Shown here piece after piece: positions 49,749 through 58,850 of a DNA stretch of 64,000 nt. Made by a program: the position numbers and the translations under genes. Each line of letters starts with the position of its first letter. Within the stretch, counting starts at the first letter, position 1. Location of the stretch: NCBI GenBank assembly GCA_949283785.1, contig CASDTR010000029.1, positions 20,401-84,400 of the forward strand. Reading direction: 5' to 3'. The notes beneath the pieces were generated by a model, which worked only from the letters and a program-made list of their open reading frames with translations, searched no databases and had not been told where the DNA came from. Origin of the DNA: an uncultured Oscillospiraceae bacterium. GTDB taxonomy: Bacteria; Bacillota; Clostridia; Oscillospirales; Acutalibacteraceae.

Positions 49749-50606
49749 ATGAACTATATAGACTATTACGAAAAGAAAACTCATGGCTCCTCGTCCTTTC
49801 CCCTTCAGTATTATTTTGTAAATCACTCACATCCCCAGTACCTGATGCCCGCCCACTGGCACCGTGAATTTGAAATTATCCGCGTTCTGGAGGGGGAGCT
49901 CAGGCTCCTGATAGACACTGTCGAATACACACTTAAAAAGGGAGATATTGTGTTTGTAAACTGCGGCTGCCTTCACAGCGGAAATCCCAGAAACAGCGTG
50001 TATGAATGCGTGGTTTTTGATATGGCGATGCTGGCAAAGAGCAGGAGCGGCGCCTCGGCAAAATATCTTCTTCCCTTTGCGGGTCAGACCCTCGCCTCCG
50101 AAGCCTTTTTCCCCGAGGGGAGGGACGGGGAGATTTCAGACAAAGTAAATCTGCTTTTTGATGACGTGAAGGGAGAGGAGCCTTTTTATGAGCTTTCGGT
50201 ATACGGTATCCTTTACGGTCTGTTTTACCTTATTTTAAAGAAAAACTATACGGTATCTCAAGGAATATCCGCCAAAAACCGTGAGGAGCTGGAGGCGGTG
50301 CGCAATATAATCGAATGGATAGAAAATAACTATTCGGGCGAAATAACCCTTCATAAGCTTTCGGCAATTTCGGGGCTGAGCGAAAAGCGGCTCTGCGGCG
50401 TCTTCAAGCTCTATACCTCCCGAACCCCCATAGATTATGTGAATTTTTACCGCGTTGAATGTGCCTGCCAGTGTATGCTGGGCGGAAATATGGGGGTTAC
50501 TCAGACGGCTTTCAGCTGCGGCTTCAATGATTTGAGCTATTTTATAAAGACCTTCAAAAAGTATAAGGGTGTGAGCCCGAAGCGGTACGTTCTGGGCTCA
50601 CAGTGA
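49749..50606 (+). CDS. AraC-family regulator, divergent from the fuc operon
   Basis: 285 residues. N-terminal cupin-type sensor domain (HWHREFEIIRVLEGELRLLIDTVEYTLKKGDIVFVN, residues about 37-75), then two C-terminal HTH motifs (ITLHKLSAISGLSEKRLCGVFKLYTSRTPIDYVNFYRVECA and MGVTQTAFSCGFNDLSYFIKTFKKYKGVSPKRY). It reads away from fucI with a 121-nt shared promoter region. Such a layout suggests that it controls the fuc operon in response to fucose, fuculose or fuculose-1-phosphate. Ribosome site CGGAGG. A -35/-10 pair TTGTGC-16-TATAAC in the shared region may serve this gene. Confidence 0.9.
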   Translation: MNYIDYYEKKTHGSSSFPLQYYFVNHSHPQYLMPAHWHREFEIIRVLEGELRLLIDTVEYTLKKGDIVFVNCGCLHSGNPRNSVYECVVFDMAMLAKSRSGASAKYLLPFAGQTLASEAFFPEGRDGEISDKVNLLFDDVKGEEPFYELSVYGILYGLFYLILKKNYTVSQGISAKNREELEAVRNIIEWIENNYSGEITLHKLSAISGLSEKRLCGVFKLYTSRTPIDYVNFYRVECACQCMLGGNMGVTQTAFSCGFNDLSYFIKTFKKYKGVSPKRYVLGSQ

Positions 50607-50732
50607 GAACAGTATACAAAAACCAAAGTTTTTTCTTGTGGATAAAAATAATTGACATGGCATTTCTCTTTGTTAAACTGTTTATACAAATCGCTTTATT
50701 CAGCGCCTGAATAAAGTTTGGGAGGAGAGCTT

Positions 50733-52823
50733 ATGTCTGAAAAGCTTGCAGCCGTTATTGTCGGGGCAGCCGTTGTAATTGCCGCTGCTGCGGCAGGTCT
50801 GTTTTTCTTTTTCCGTACCGGAGGACCTTACAGCGGCAAGGTGACGGAATCCGCCGGGGGAAATCCCGTTTCGGGAGTTATGGTCACCGACGGAAGGAAT
50901 GTAGTAAAGACCGATGAAAACGGATGCTTTACTCTTAAGGGGTACAGAAAGACCCGTTTCATAACAATTACCACGCCCTCGGGATATACCTGCGAAAACT
51001 TCTATATCCCAGCGTCGAAGGATACGGAGGAATATAATTTTGTCCTTACGAAAGACGAGAGGACAGCGGCCGAGGACCATTCCTTTATTCAGATTTCAGA
51101 TACTGAAATCGGAGAAAACGGAGCGGGACAGTGGCTTGAATATTTAAAGGAGGCCGTCGAAGAGGAGGAGCCTGCCTTCCTCATACATACGGGCGACATC
51201 TGTTATGAGGCCGGGCTCAAGCGCCATAAGACCGATATGAATACCGAGACCATGGGCGTGCCCGTGTATTACGTTATAGGCAATCACGACTATGTGGATG
51301 GCGAATACGGCGAAGAGCTTTACGAAAGCATTTACGGTCCCGTGTGGTATTCCTTCAATGTGGGCAATGTACATTATGTGGTGACGCCCTTCCAGACGGG
51401 AGCCGACCGCAGGTCAGGGTACAATAAAAACGACAGGTGGAAGTGGCTCGAAAACGACCTTGCAAATATCGACCCAGATATGAAGGTAGTCATTTTTAAT
51501 CACACAAAATCCCCGTCGGAGGACTATGTCATCAGCTTCGGCGGAAGGAAACTTGAACTTAAAAGCCATAGCCTTATTGCATGGGTTTACGGACATTACC
51601 ACAATAACCACGTGGAGATGCAAAACGGCGTGCTGTCGGTAAGCACCGCCCGTCCCGACTGCGGCGGAATAGACCAGTCCGTAAGCGGAGCGAGGCTCAT
51701 AAACGTAAACGGCGAAGGCGAAGTCTCCACTCGTATGCTCTATTATGATTACGATACCTCCGAAACTCCCGAGGCGGAAAATGCTTTATGGATTCTTCAG
51801 ATGAGCGGGAACGTGGTATTTTCCGACCCTGTATACTGTGACGGCAAAATTTATGCCGCCACGGCCTATGACGATTATCCCGCGAAATGCGGAATATACT
51901 GCGCCGACGAAAAGACAGGTGAGCTTATTTGGTTTACCGAAACCCAAAACTCCGTAAAGAGCAAATTGGTAATCGAAAACGGAAAGCTCTATACCCAGTC
52001 GTCTGAGGGGTATGTATACTGCCTTAATCCCGAAAACGGCGGAATTATCTGGCAGAAGCAGGTCCCTGCCGGAAACGGACTCAACACCTGCTCGGGAATC
52101 TGCATAGATAACGGGGTAATATACGCGGGAAACGCTTCTTATATCACCGCCCTGAAATGTGAGACAGGGGAAATCCTCTGGGAAAACAACAGGGGAAAGG
52201 GGGAGACCTCTCCCGCCGAGTTTGCGGTCGCGGGGGATAAGCTTATTGTAAGCTCCCACTGGGACGCCCTCGTCGCCCTCGATAAAAACACGGGTAAAAA
52301 GCTCTGGGAAAATAAGGATGAGGACATACGTTTCAGAAGCTCCACTCCCGCAGTCGTAAACGAAAATACCCTTATCGTTTCGGACGACGACGCGATAATG
52401 CTTGTGGATCTTGAAACGGGAAACATCACGAATAAAACGGTAATGGAAGGGTATAATTTCTCTTCGAGCGCGAAGCCTCTTGTTTCGGGAGATACGGCTT
52501 ATATCCCCACCGCCGCAAAGGGAGTGATCGCCTACTCCCTTACGGAAAAGCAGGTCCTTTGGGAGCTTCCCGTGGGCAGGGCCCTTGTTTATACCGCACC
52601 CTACACCTCGGGGGACGCTCAGACCGTTGAGAGCGACATAATCGAAAAGGACGGAAAGCTGATTTTCGCCTCTTCCGACGGATACATATATGCAGCCGAC
52701 AAGTCGGGAAATATTTCAGAGAAAATAAATATCGGCTCTCCCGTTCTCTCAACGCCCATTGTATTAGGGGATAAGATAATTGTCGCCGACTTTTCGGGAC
52801 GGCTCGTAAAGGTGGAGCTGTAA
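50733..52823 (+). CDS. Membrane-anchored metallophosphoesterase fused to a PQQ-like beta-propeller
   Basis: 696 residues from the ATG at 50733 (GGGAGGAG upstream). An N-terminal membrane anchor (about 5-27) is followed by a CNA-B/regulatory-like beta domain (SGKVTESAGGNPVSGVMVTDGRNVVKTDENGCFTLKG), a calcineurin-type phosphoesterase (HTGDICYEAG, VIGNHDYVDG, FNHTKSPS, VYGHYHNNHVE: the metal-binding GDI, GNHD and GHxH sets), and a C-terminal propeller of repeats such as GKIYAATAYDDYP...DEKTGELIW, CLNPENGGIIWQK, ALKCETGEILWEN, ALDKNTGKKLWEN. Both domains would be outside the cell. It might cleave phosphate esters or teichoic-acid-type polymers while the propeller binds the wall or a protein. TTGACA lies upstream at 50652. 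Confidence 0.85.
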   Translation: MSEKLAAVIVGAAVVIAAAAAGLFFFFRTGGPYSGKVTESAGGNPVSGVMVTDGRNVVKTDENGCFTLKGYRKTRFITITTPSGYTCENFYIPASKDTEEYNFVLTKDERTAAEDHSFIQISDTEIGENGAGQWLEYLKEAVEEEEPAFLIHTGDICYEAGLKRHKTDMNTETMGVPVYYVIGNHDYVDGEYGEELYESIYGPVWYSFNVGNVHYVVTPFQTGADRRSGYNKNDRWKWLENDLANIDPDMKVVIFNHTKSPSEDYVISFGGRKLELKSHSLIAWVYGHYHNNHVEMQNGVLSVSTARPDCGGIDQSVSGARLINVNGEGEVSTRMLYYDYDTSETPEAENALWILQMSGNVVFSDPVYCDGKIYAATAYDDYPAKCGIYCADEKTGELIWFTETQNSVKSKLVIENGKLYTQSSEGYVYCLNPENGGIIWQKQVPAGNGLNTCSGICIDNGVIYAGNASYITALKCETGEILWENNRGKGETSPAEFAVAGDKLIVSSHWDALVALDKNTGKKLWENKDEDIRFRSSTPAVVNENTLIVSDDDAIMLVDLETGNITNKTVMEGYNFSSSAKPLVSGDTAYIPTAAKGVIAYSLTEKQVLWELPVGRALVYTAPYTSGDAQTVESDIIEKDGKLIFASSDGYIYAADKSGNISEKINIGSPVLSTPIVLGDKIIVADFSGRLVKVEL

Positions 52824-52887
52824 TGAATTTTATCAGTATTCCGAAAACGCAAATCCCGTACTGTATCAAATAGCATAACAGAAGCCG

Positions 52888-52920
52888 AAATCCGCAGAAA
52901 AGCTCTGCGGATTTTTTAAA
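52888..52920 (+). terminator. Terminator after the metallophosphoesterase gene
   Basis: AAATCCGCAGA (52888-52898), loop AAAGC, TCTGCGGATTT (52904-52914), then TTTAAA. Confidence 0.9.
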
Positions 52921-53003
52921 GTAAAATATGGGTTCTTGTTTTTTGACCGCCGTTGTAATATTATGTAAGTGTATTTACTTTTCATAGTATAGAGGTGGTC
53001 AAT

Positions 53004-54434
53004 GTGCTCAAAGCGGCGTCTTTAACAGGGCTTCTTATTTACTTTGCCGTGCTGCTTGCTGCGGTCACGAAGGAAAAGAAAAATCACACTGTTGAGGATT
53101 ACTTTTTCGCAGGCAGGACCCTGCCCTTCTGGGCCCTTTCGATTACGTTTATCGCCTCCTGGTGGGGAGCGGGCTCGGCCATATCAACGGCTGACCTTGC
53201 CTTTACCGACGGACTGGGCGCTTTCTGGTATTACGGAGTCCCTGTGCTCCTTTCGACCTTTTTGATGATTCTCGGCGCAAAAGGCATACGCCGCGTAGGC
53301 TATCTCACTCAGGGAGAGATGATGAAGGCGAGGTATTCTCCTCTTGCGGCAAAGCTGCTGTCGGTTATGATACTTGTGTTTATGACCATGAACGCCGCAT
53401 CCCAGATGGTGGGAATAGGCAGCTTTTTCGGAACGTATCTCGGAATGAACTATGAGCTGGCCGTGACAGTCGGAACGGGCATAGTGCTTATTTACTCAAT
53501 GTTCGGCGGATTTCGCGGAGTGGTGCTCACCGATATAATCCAGTTTGTGCTCCTTGCAATTTCGGCTTTCATAGTGTTCGTCGCGGCCACGGTGAACTCG
53601 GGAGGAATCGAAAACATAGCCCTTGCCGCCGAGGAAGCAGGCAGGACGGGATACATGAGCTTTTCCTACGGAGCTCAGAAATACATGGTTTATGTGATAA
53701 CCTTCGGCGGCGCCTGGGTAATTCAGGCTAACGTCTGGCAGAGGATTTCCGCCTCCAGAAACGATAAAGACGCAAGGAAAATGACGGTGATGAGCTTTTT
53801 CGCCTACATTCCCCTTTACCTCATGGTGGTGTTTACGGGCATGGCGGGAATAACTCTCTTTGACGAAATCCCCAAAGGAGGAATAGTCACCGCCGTCGTC
53901 ACAAAATACATGAACCCGTTTCTCGGAGCGCTGGTGTTTGTGGGGATTTCGGCGGCAATCATGTCCACCATGGATTCCCTTATAAATACGGGAGCCATGA
54001 CCCTTTCAATAGACCTTTTCGGAAAAGAGAAGAGAGAAGAGGAGAAGCTTAAATTTTCGAGGCTGTCTACGCTTCTTGTAACGGCCGTCGCCCTTGTTAT
54101 CTCCCTGCGCATAAGGTCAATTCTCGATATTTCATGGATGGCCTCCGACATAATCACCACGGGCGTTCTCGTTCCCCTCGTAATGGGATTTTTATGGAAA
54201 AGGGGAAACAGCAAAGGGGCGGTTTCGTCAATGGCCGCAGGACTTATATACTGCTTTTACAACCTGTTCATAGGTTTCGGCGTAAAGCTTCCGTCCTTCT
54301 GGGAGCAGCAGTCGGCCCTTCAGGTTGTGCTGGGAGTTATATTGTCGCTGGCGGTTTACGTCTCTGTAAGCTTGTTAACGCCTGCCGAAAAGGAAAAGGC
54401 AGAGGACTTTATTAAGAAGGCAAGGGGAAAATAA
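53004..54434 (+). CDS. Sodium:solute symporter (SSS family)
   Basis: 476 residues, about 13 transmembrane helices. Na+-coupled uptake of an organic solute. Typical blocks: VEDYFFAGRTLPFWALSITFIASWWGAGS, RYSPLAAKLLSVMILVFMTMNAASQM, YSMFGGFRGVVLTDIIQFVLL and the Na+-site helix GISAAIMSTMDSLINTGAMTLSIDLF. I choose GTG 53004 with GAGGTGG just upstream; a GTG at 52995 would lie in the ribosome site. The substrate is not readable; sugar acids, proline-like compounds or sialic acid are all known for the family. A histidine kinase gene begins 1 nt after the stop, suggesting the transporter also serves the sensor. Confidence 0.88.
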   Translation: MLKAASLTGLLIYFAVLLAAVTKEKKNHTVEDYFFAGRTLPFWALSITFIASWWGAGSAISTADLAFTDGLGAFWYYGVPVLLSTFLMILGAKGIRRVGYLTQGEMMKARYSPLAAKLLSVMILVFMTMNAASQMVGIGSFFGTYLGMNYELAVTVGTGIVLIYSMFGGFRGVVLTDIIQFVLLAISAFIVFVAATVNSGGIENIALAAEEAGRTGYMSFSYGAQKYMVYVITFGGAWVIQANVWQRISASRNDKDARKMTVMSFFAYIPLYLMVVFTGMAGITLFDEIPKGGIVTAVVTKYMNPFLGALVFVGISAAIMSTMDSLINTGAMTLSIDLFGKEKREEEKLKFSRLSTLLVTAVALVISLRIRSILDISWMASDIITTGVLVPLVMGFLWKRGNSKGAVSSMAAGLIYCFYNLFIGFGVKLPSFWEQQSALQVVLGVILSLAVYVSVSLLTPAEKEKAEDFIKKARGK

Positions 54435-54435
54435 A

Positions 54436-56454
54436 ATGTCTGACGGGAATCGAAAAAGCGGAGCAAATCAAGTTACCAAAAGAAAAATAGTCTTCGGAGC
54501 TTCTGTTATATTTGTTTTGATTTTTACAATATTTTCGCTTGTATTTTCGGTAGATACAAAGAAAAGTGTTTCAATCGAGAGCAAGAGCGAAGCGGAAAGC
54601 TTTGATTTCAGCAAAGAGATAGGATATGTAGTTGCCGATGTTTTTGAGGCATATCCCGGAAAGCTTTATACTCCCGATGATTTTTCAGAGGGAGATGTTA
54701 AAAAAGTGTCATTGACGCCTGATTCTGAAATGCAGCTGAGCAAAATCTGCACATATAGGCTGCTGATACGTCTGCCGAAAGGCGCAATGCTTTCAATATA
54801 TGAAAACAGTACTTCAAATTTTCAGAAAATATGGATAGACGGCGAGCTTGTAATTCAAAGCGGATCGGCTGATACGGACAGTGAACTGAAAAGTTCCGGA
54901 ACAAATTTTGCGGGTTTTTATGTTCGGAATGATTTTACGGAAATAATTGTTCAGCGAAACGATGTAATCTCCACGTCAAAGGAAGCTTTTTCCGGCCTAT
55001 ATATCGGAAGTACGAATATGCTCAGCAGGCTGGTAAACCTGATGTTCTTTTCGAACACCTTGCCTCTCGGCGCAGTTTTGGCCATGATGCTCATCTTTTT
55101 AACCACCTACATATTTTTCACAAAGTACAGAAGGTTTCTGTGGTTTGCCTGCACCTGCGGCGCCCTTACGGCGGGGGAAATATTTACCCCGCCTCAGATA
55201 TTTGAGATGCTGTATCCTGCCACAGGCTGGCAGTTCAGAATGAGATTTGACGGTGCGGCGGATTTCCTTTTTTTGTTCTTTATTTTGCTTTATCTTAACA
55301 ATATGTATAAAAACGCAATCAATAAAATATCAAAGATATTGATATTTATGGCCTCTGGTCTGTGCGCATTTTTGTGTGCCGTATTGCCCTTTGATGATTT
55401 CGTAAAGCTTCTTGAGCTGTCTCCGTACATTTTGAGCTGTGCGGGAACGCTTTTGATGTTTTCTATTCTCATAAGTGTTACCCGATGGTATTTTGCAGAA
55501 AAGCATCTGCTTAAAAGCGAACAGGTTCTTATACTTATAGGAGGGGTTCTCTTCGGAGCGCTTGCCTTTATCGACAGTATGGTTTATATCAATTACGGAG
55601 AGACAAACATTCTAGAGGCGGGTGTGCTTATTTTCGTTTCCGCCAACGCCATTGCTCTTACGGTAAACTTTATGCGTACTGAAAACGACCTTAACGAGAG
55701 CCGAAAGAGGGAAATGGAAGTAATACGGGAGAAAAACAATCTGACCGAGCTGGCGAAAATGAGGACGGATTTTATGGTCAGTGTAGGCCATGAGCTTAAA
55801 ACGCCGCTGACGGTTATGGGCAGTTATGCAGGACTTACAAAAAAGCAGATTGAAAAAAATGCCGTAACTCTTGAAACCGTAAAAAATCTTGATGTAATAC
55901 AGCAGGAGGCGGTACGATTGGGACTGCTTGTTGAACAGCTTAGCGCTTCGGCGACATGCGACAAGCCCGGGGAGATAACGACGGGAATTGTCGATGTAAA
56001 GGAGCTTTTCGCCAGGGCCGAAAAGTTCTGCGCTCCCGTGTGCAGCAAAAATCACAACAGCATCGTCGTAAAGTATCCTCAGGAGGATCTCAAGGTACAA
56101 GGAAACGATGACGCACTGTTTCAGGTTTTGTATAATCTTATTACCAATTCAAACCGTCATACCCAGAACGGAGAGATAATCCTGAGCGCGGAGAGGGTGT
56201 ATAAATCCGTACGCATATTCCTTATTGATAACGGTGAGGGGATTTCCGCGAAGAAACTGCCTTATGTCTTTGAAAGAGGATACAGCGGAGATAACAGCAG
56301 CGGCATAGGTTTGTCTTTGTGCCGCGATATAATAGAAAGTTTCGCAGGCAGCATAAAAATAGATAACCTTTCGTCGGGCGGGGCCATTGTCACGATACTT
56401 TTACCTTGTGAAGGAGGCGGTACAAATGAGTCAAAACCTGATATTACTTATTGA
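54436..56454 (+). CDS. Sensor histidine kinase with 7TM-type sensor module
   Basis: 672 residues. First transmembrane helix (about 16-35), extracellular beta-rich domain (about 40-190, with LLIRLPKGAMLSIYENSTSNFQKIWIDGELV), then seven hydrophobic helices (about 200-415), i.e. the 7TMR-DISM layout. The cytoplasmic part has a short coiled coil (NESRKREMEVIREKNNLTELAKM), HisKA with MVSVGHELKTPLTVMGS (phosphorylated His452), and HATPase with LVEQLSA, NLITNSNRHT, DNGEGISA and SSGIGLSL. The C-terminus overlaps the response regulator gene by 29 nt. The signal may be the solute imported by the SSS protein or a carbohydrate bound outside. Confidence 0.92.
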   Translation: MSDGNRKSGANQVTKRKIVFGASVIFVLIFTIFSLVFSVDTKKSVSIESKSEAESFDFSKEIGYVVADVFEAYPGKLYTPDDFSEGDVKKVSLTPDSEMQLSKICTYRLLIRLPKGAMLSIYENSTSNFQKIWIDGELVIQSGSADTDSELKSSGTNFAGFYVRNDFTEIIVQRNDVISTSKEAFSGLYIGSTNMLSRLVNLMFFSNTLPLGAVLAMMLIFLTTYIFFTKYRRFLWFACTCGALTAGEIFTPPQIFEMLYPATGWQFRMRFDGAADFLFLFFILLYLNNMYKNAINKISKILIFMASGLCAFLCAVLPFDDFVKLLELSPYILSCAGTLLMFSILISVTRWYFAEKHLLKSEQVLILIGGVLFGALAFIDSMVYINYGETNILEAGVLIFVSANAIALTVNFMRTENDLNESRKREMEVIREKNNLTELAKMRTDFMVSVGHELKTPLTVMGSYAGLTKKQIEKNAVTLETVKNLDVIQQEAVRLGLLVEQLSASATCDKPGEITTGIVDVKELFARAEKFCAPVCSKNHNSIVVKYPQEDLKVQGNDDALFQVLYNLITNSNRHTQNGEIILSAERVYKSVRIFLIDNGEGISAKKLPYVFERGYSGDNSSGIGLSLCRDIIESFAGSIKIDNLSSGGAIVTILLPCEGGGTNESKPDITY

Positions 56455-57094
56455 GGATGATCCCGATATCGCCTCGGCCAATAAGATAATGCTTGAGCTT
56501 GAGGGTTACAGCGTTATAGAGGCAAGGACCCTTAAAAAGGGCAAGGAGCTGGTGGAGAGCGCTTCGCCTGACCTTGTGGTAATGGATATCATGCTCCCCG
56601 ACGGAAACAGCCTAGACTATTGCCGTGAGCTCAGAGGCAAAAGCGGAGTACGCATTTTGTTTCTCAGTGCTCTGGGTACGAAGGAAGATATAGTAAAGGG
56701 ACTCCGAGCGGGCGGCGACGATTATCTTGCCAAGCCCTATATTATGGACGAGCTGATTCTGCGTATTCAGTCCCTGATGCGCAGGGGGAATATGAATCTG
56801 GGCGACTCAAATAAAGGAAGGCTTACCTTTAACAGCCTTTCCCATCAGGCTTTCTGCGACGGCAAAGACCTTATGCTTAAGCCCAAGGAATACGCCGTTT
56901 TGGAGCTGCTGGAGCGTAACCTTGACAGCTATCTCTCAGCGGAGGAAATTTATTCGGCCGTTTGGAATGCGGACAGCGGAGATGATTTGAGCACGGTGCA
57001 TAACCATATATACAGCTTGAGAAAGAAGCTTTCCGCTGTGGGATTTGTGATAGAGCTCAAGCGCGGAAGAGGCTATAAGCTCAAAGAGACCTGA
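56426..57094 (+). CDS. OmpR-family response regulator
   Basis: 222 residues from the ATG at 56426, with AAGGAGGCGG upstream. Receiver domain: LIEDDPD (acidic pocket, Asp11/12), VVMDIMLPDG (phosphorylated Asp54), FLSALGTKEDIVKGLRAGGDDYLAKPY (Thr/Lys switch). C-terminal winged helix: LMLKPKEYAVLELLERNLDSYLSAEEIYSAVWN...TVHNHIYSLRKKL...GRGYKLKE. It starts inside the kinase gene, so the pair is translationally coupled. Targets may include the SSS gene upstream, but no repeat operators were identified. Confidence 0.94.
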   Translation: MSQNLILLIEDDPDIASANKIMLELEGYSVIEARTLKKGKELVESASPDLVVMDIMLPDGNSLDYCRELRGKSGVRILFLSALGTKEDIVKGLRAGGDDYLAKPYIMDELILRIQSLMRRGNMNLGDSNKGRLTFNSLSHQAFCDGKDLMLKPKEYAVLELLERNLDSYLSAEEIYSAVWNADSGDDLSTVHNHIYSLRKKLSAVGFVIELKRGRGYKLKET

Positions 57095-57110
57095 AAAAAT
57101 TTAAGATAAT

Positions 57111-57150
57111 ATCCCAATCTCATCAAAAAAAGAGATTGGGATGTTTTTTT
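57111..57150 (+). terminator. Terminator after the two-component system
   Basis: ATCCCAATCTC (57111-57121) pairs with GAGATTGGGAT (57132-57142); the next bases are GTTTTTTT. Confidence 0.93.
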
Positions 57151-57191
57151 ATAGGAAAAAATGTTGTAAACTTAAATCACAAATTAAAAAA

Positions 57192-57460
57192 GCGGTTTAA
57201 GTCAGAAATCCACAGATAGAGCCTACTTCAGCATATCAAAGGAGGCGGCAGCCCGCACAGGGAAGCGGTGTGTTTTTATGAGACATGTCGGTGCCGGGTG
57301 CTGAATGTTGATGCTTTAAGAGCAGCGTGTACCGGATGAGAATCCAAGGTTTCTCCCGAAGTATTATTTCAGTCGGCGGTTGTGGTTTCAGCTTTTCCTG
57401 TTAAAGGCAGGAGCCGCATAAGTCGGCAGGATCTTAGGGGTCACTGCCTTTTTTTATTTA
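57192..57460 (+). ncRNA. Candidate structured RNA of unknown class
   Basis: The stretch between two terminators has unusually high GC for an intergenic region and many self-complementary segments, for example GCCGGGTGCTG with CAGCGTGTACCGG (57293-57340 region), TTCCTGTTAAAGGCAGG and GGCAG...CTGCC followed by TTTTTTT at its end (57436-57455). No reading frame with a ribosome site is present. A separate promoter for the next gene lies downstream (57538), so this is probably an independent RNA or a terminated leader, not simply part of that mRNA. It did not match the cobalamin, lysine, SAM, TPP, FMN, glycine, M-box, 6S or RNase P patterns I know. The ends are approximate. The other bases of the 545-nt gap hold the terminator above and the dehydrogenase promoter. 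Confidence 0.45.
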
Positions 57461-57537
57461 CTCTTTGTTAAGTTAAATATACGGCAAGTTAACTCGCTTT
57501 AAAATGTTAAAAAATTAACGAAATTTCCTTAATCGTA

Positions 57538-57566
57538 TTGATTTAACGGTAAAAGTGTATTACAAT
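57538..57566 (+). promoter_or_regulatory. Promoter of the iron-containing alcohol dehydrogenase gene
   Basis: TTGATT (57538-57543) and TACAAT (57561-57566), 17-nt spacer. A GCAGTGATAA/TTATTGCTGC imperfect hairpin lies in the leader. Confidence 0.65.
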
Positions 57567-57639
57567 GTTAGCGAAGCAGTGATAAAACTGTTATTGCTGC
57601 ACAACAATTTTATGTTTTATGATATGGGAGGTTATTCCA

Positions 57640-58803
57640 ATGGCTCGTTTTACATTACCCAGAGATATCTATTTCGGAAAAGGTACAATTGACGAACTCA
57701 AAAATCTTAAAGGCAAGAAGGCAATAGTAGTTGTCGGCGGCGGCTCAATGAAACGCTTCGGTTTTTTGGACAAGGTAGTAGAAAATCTTCATGCCGCTGG
57801 AATAGAAACCACACTTTTTGAAGGCGTAGAGCCGGATCCCTCTGTTGAGACAGTAATGAAGGGCGCAGCTGCAATGAGAGAGTTTGAGCCCGATTGGATC
57901 GTTGCTATCGGCGGCGGTTCACCTATCGATGCCGCAAAGGCTATGTGGGCTTTTTATGAATATCCCGACGTGAAATTCGAGGATTTGTGTGTTCCCTTTG
58001 GTTTCCCCACTCTCAGACAGAAGGCGCGCTTCCTTGCAATACCCTCAACCTCAGGTACAGCAACAGAGGTAACGGCGTTCTCCGTTATTACCGACTATCA
58101 GAAGGGTATAAAATATCCTCTTGCCGACTTTAACATTACTCCCGACGTGGCAATCGTAGATCCCGACCTTGCAGAGACAATGCCTGCAAAGCTTGTTGCT
58201 CACACAGGTATGGATGCTCTTACCCACGCGATTGAGGCTTATGTTTCAACAGTTCATTCGCCTTTCACCGATCCTCTTGCAATCAAGGCAATCCAGATGG
58301 TTATGCAGTATCTCCCCGCATCATTCGACGGATGCATGGCCGCGAGAGAGCAGATGCACTATGCACAGTGTCTTGCAGGAATGGCATTTTCAAATGCTCT
58401 TCTCGGCATAGTTCATTCAATGGCTCACAAGACAGGCGCCGCTTTCAGCACAGGTCATATTCCTCACGGATGCGCAAACGCGATTTATCTTCCCTATGTT
58501 ATCAAATATAATGCTAAAGTTATGGATGCCGCAAAGCGTTATGAGGACATTGCAAACGCACTCGGCCTTGACGGCGTAGATGCTCTTTGCCGCAGAATCG
58601 ACGAGTACAACGTCAAACTCGGAATTCCGAAGACACTTAAAGAATTCGGTATTCTTGAGGATGAGTTTAAAGAGAAGCTTTCCGCTATTGCAGAAAATGC
58701 AATCGGCGATGCATGCACCGGCTCTAACCCCAGAGTTCCCACTCAGGAAGAGATGGAGAAGCTTTTCACAGCTATCTATTACGGCGAAGAGGTAGATTTC
58801 TAA
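57640..58803 (+). CDS. Iron-containing alcohol dehydrogenase (butanol dehydrogenase-like)
   Basis: 387 residues from ATG 57640 with GGGAGG upstream (a 7-residue longer frame has no site). Group III dehydrogenase: N-terminal TLPRDIYFGKGTIDEL, cofactor motif AIGGGSPIDAAKAMW (near residue 93), ISTSGTATEVT-like IPSTSGTATEVTAFSVIT, VDPDLAETMP, iron ligands in GMDALTHAIEAY and GIVHSMAHKTGAAF...IPHGCANA. It reduces short aldehydes to alcohols with NAD(P)H during fermentation. It is related to but distinct from FucO at 14457. Codon use is strongly biased, suggesting high expression. Exact substrate not predictable. Confidence 0.9.
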   Translation: MARFTLPRDIYFGKGTIDELKNLKGKKAIVVVGGGSMKRFGFLDKVVENLHAAGIETTLFEGVEPDPSVETVMKGAAAMREFEPDWIVAIGGGSPIDAAKAMWAFYEYPDVKFEDLCVPFGFPTLRQKARFLAIPSTSGTATEVTAFSVITDYQKGIKYPLADFNITPDVAIVDPDLAETMPAKLVAHTGMDALTHAIEAYVSTVHSPFTDPLAIKAIQMVMQYLPASFDGCMAAREQMHYAQCLAGMAFSNALLGIVHSMAHKTGAAFSTGHIPHGCANAIYLPYVIKYNAKVMDAAKRYEDIANALGLDGVDALCRRIDEYNVKLGIPKTLKEFGILEDEFKEKLSAIAENAIGDACTGSNPRVPTQEEMEKLFTAIYYGEEVDF

Positions 58804-58817
58804 GGGTACAACTCATG

Positions 58818-58850
58818 AGGGACACCCCGAAAAGGGTGTCCCTTTTCCTG
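58818..58850 (+). terminator. Terminator after the alcohol dehydrogenase gene
   Basis: AGGGACACCC (58818-58827), 6-nt loop, GGGTGTCCCT (58834-58843), then TTTCCTG. Confidence 0.88.

Noticed and set aside
57192-57460. Cobalamin or lysine riboswitch
   Set aside because: The cobalamin box (AGYCAGGAGACCTGCC type) and lysine-box core (AGAGGTGC, GCCGAAG in order) are absent; left as an unclassified RNA.
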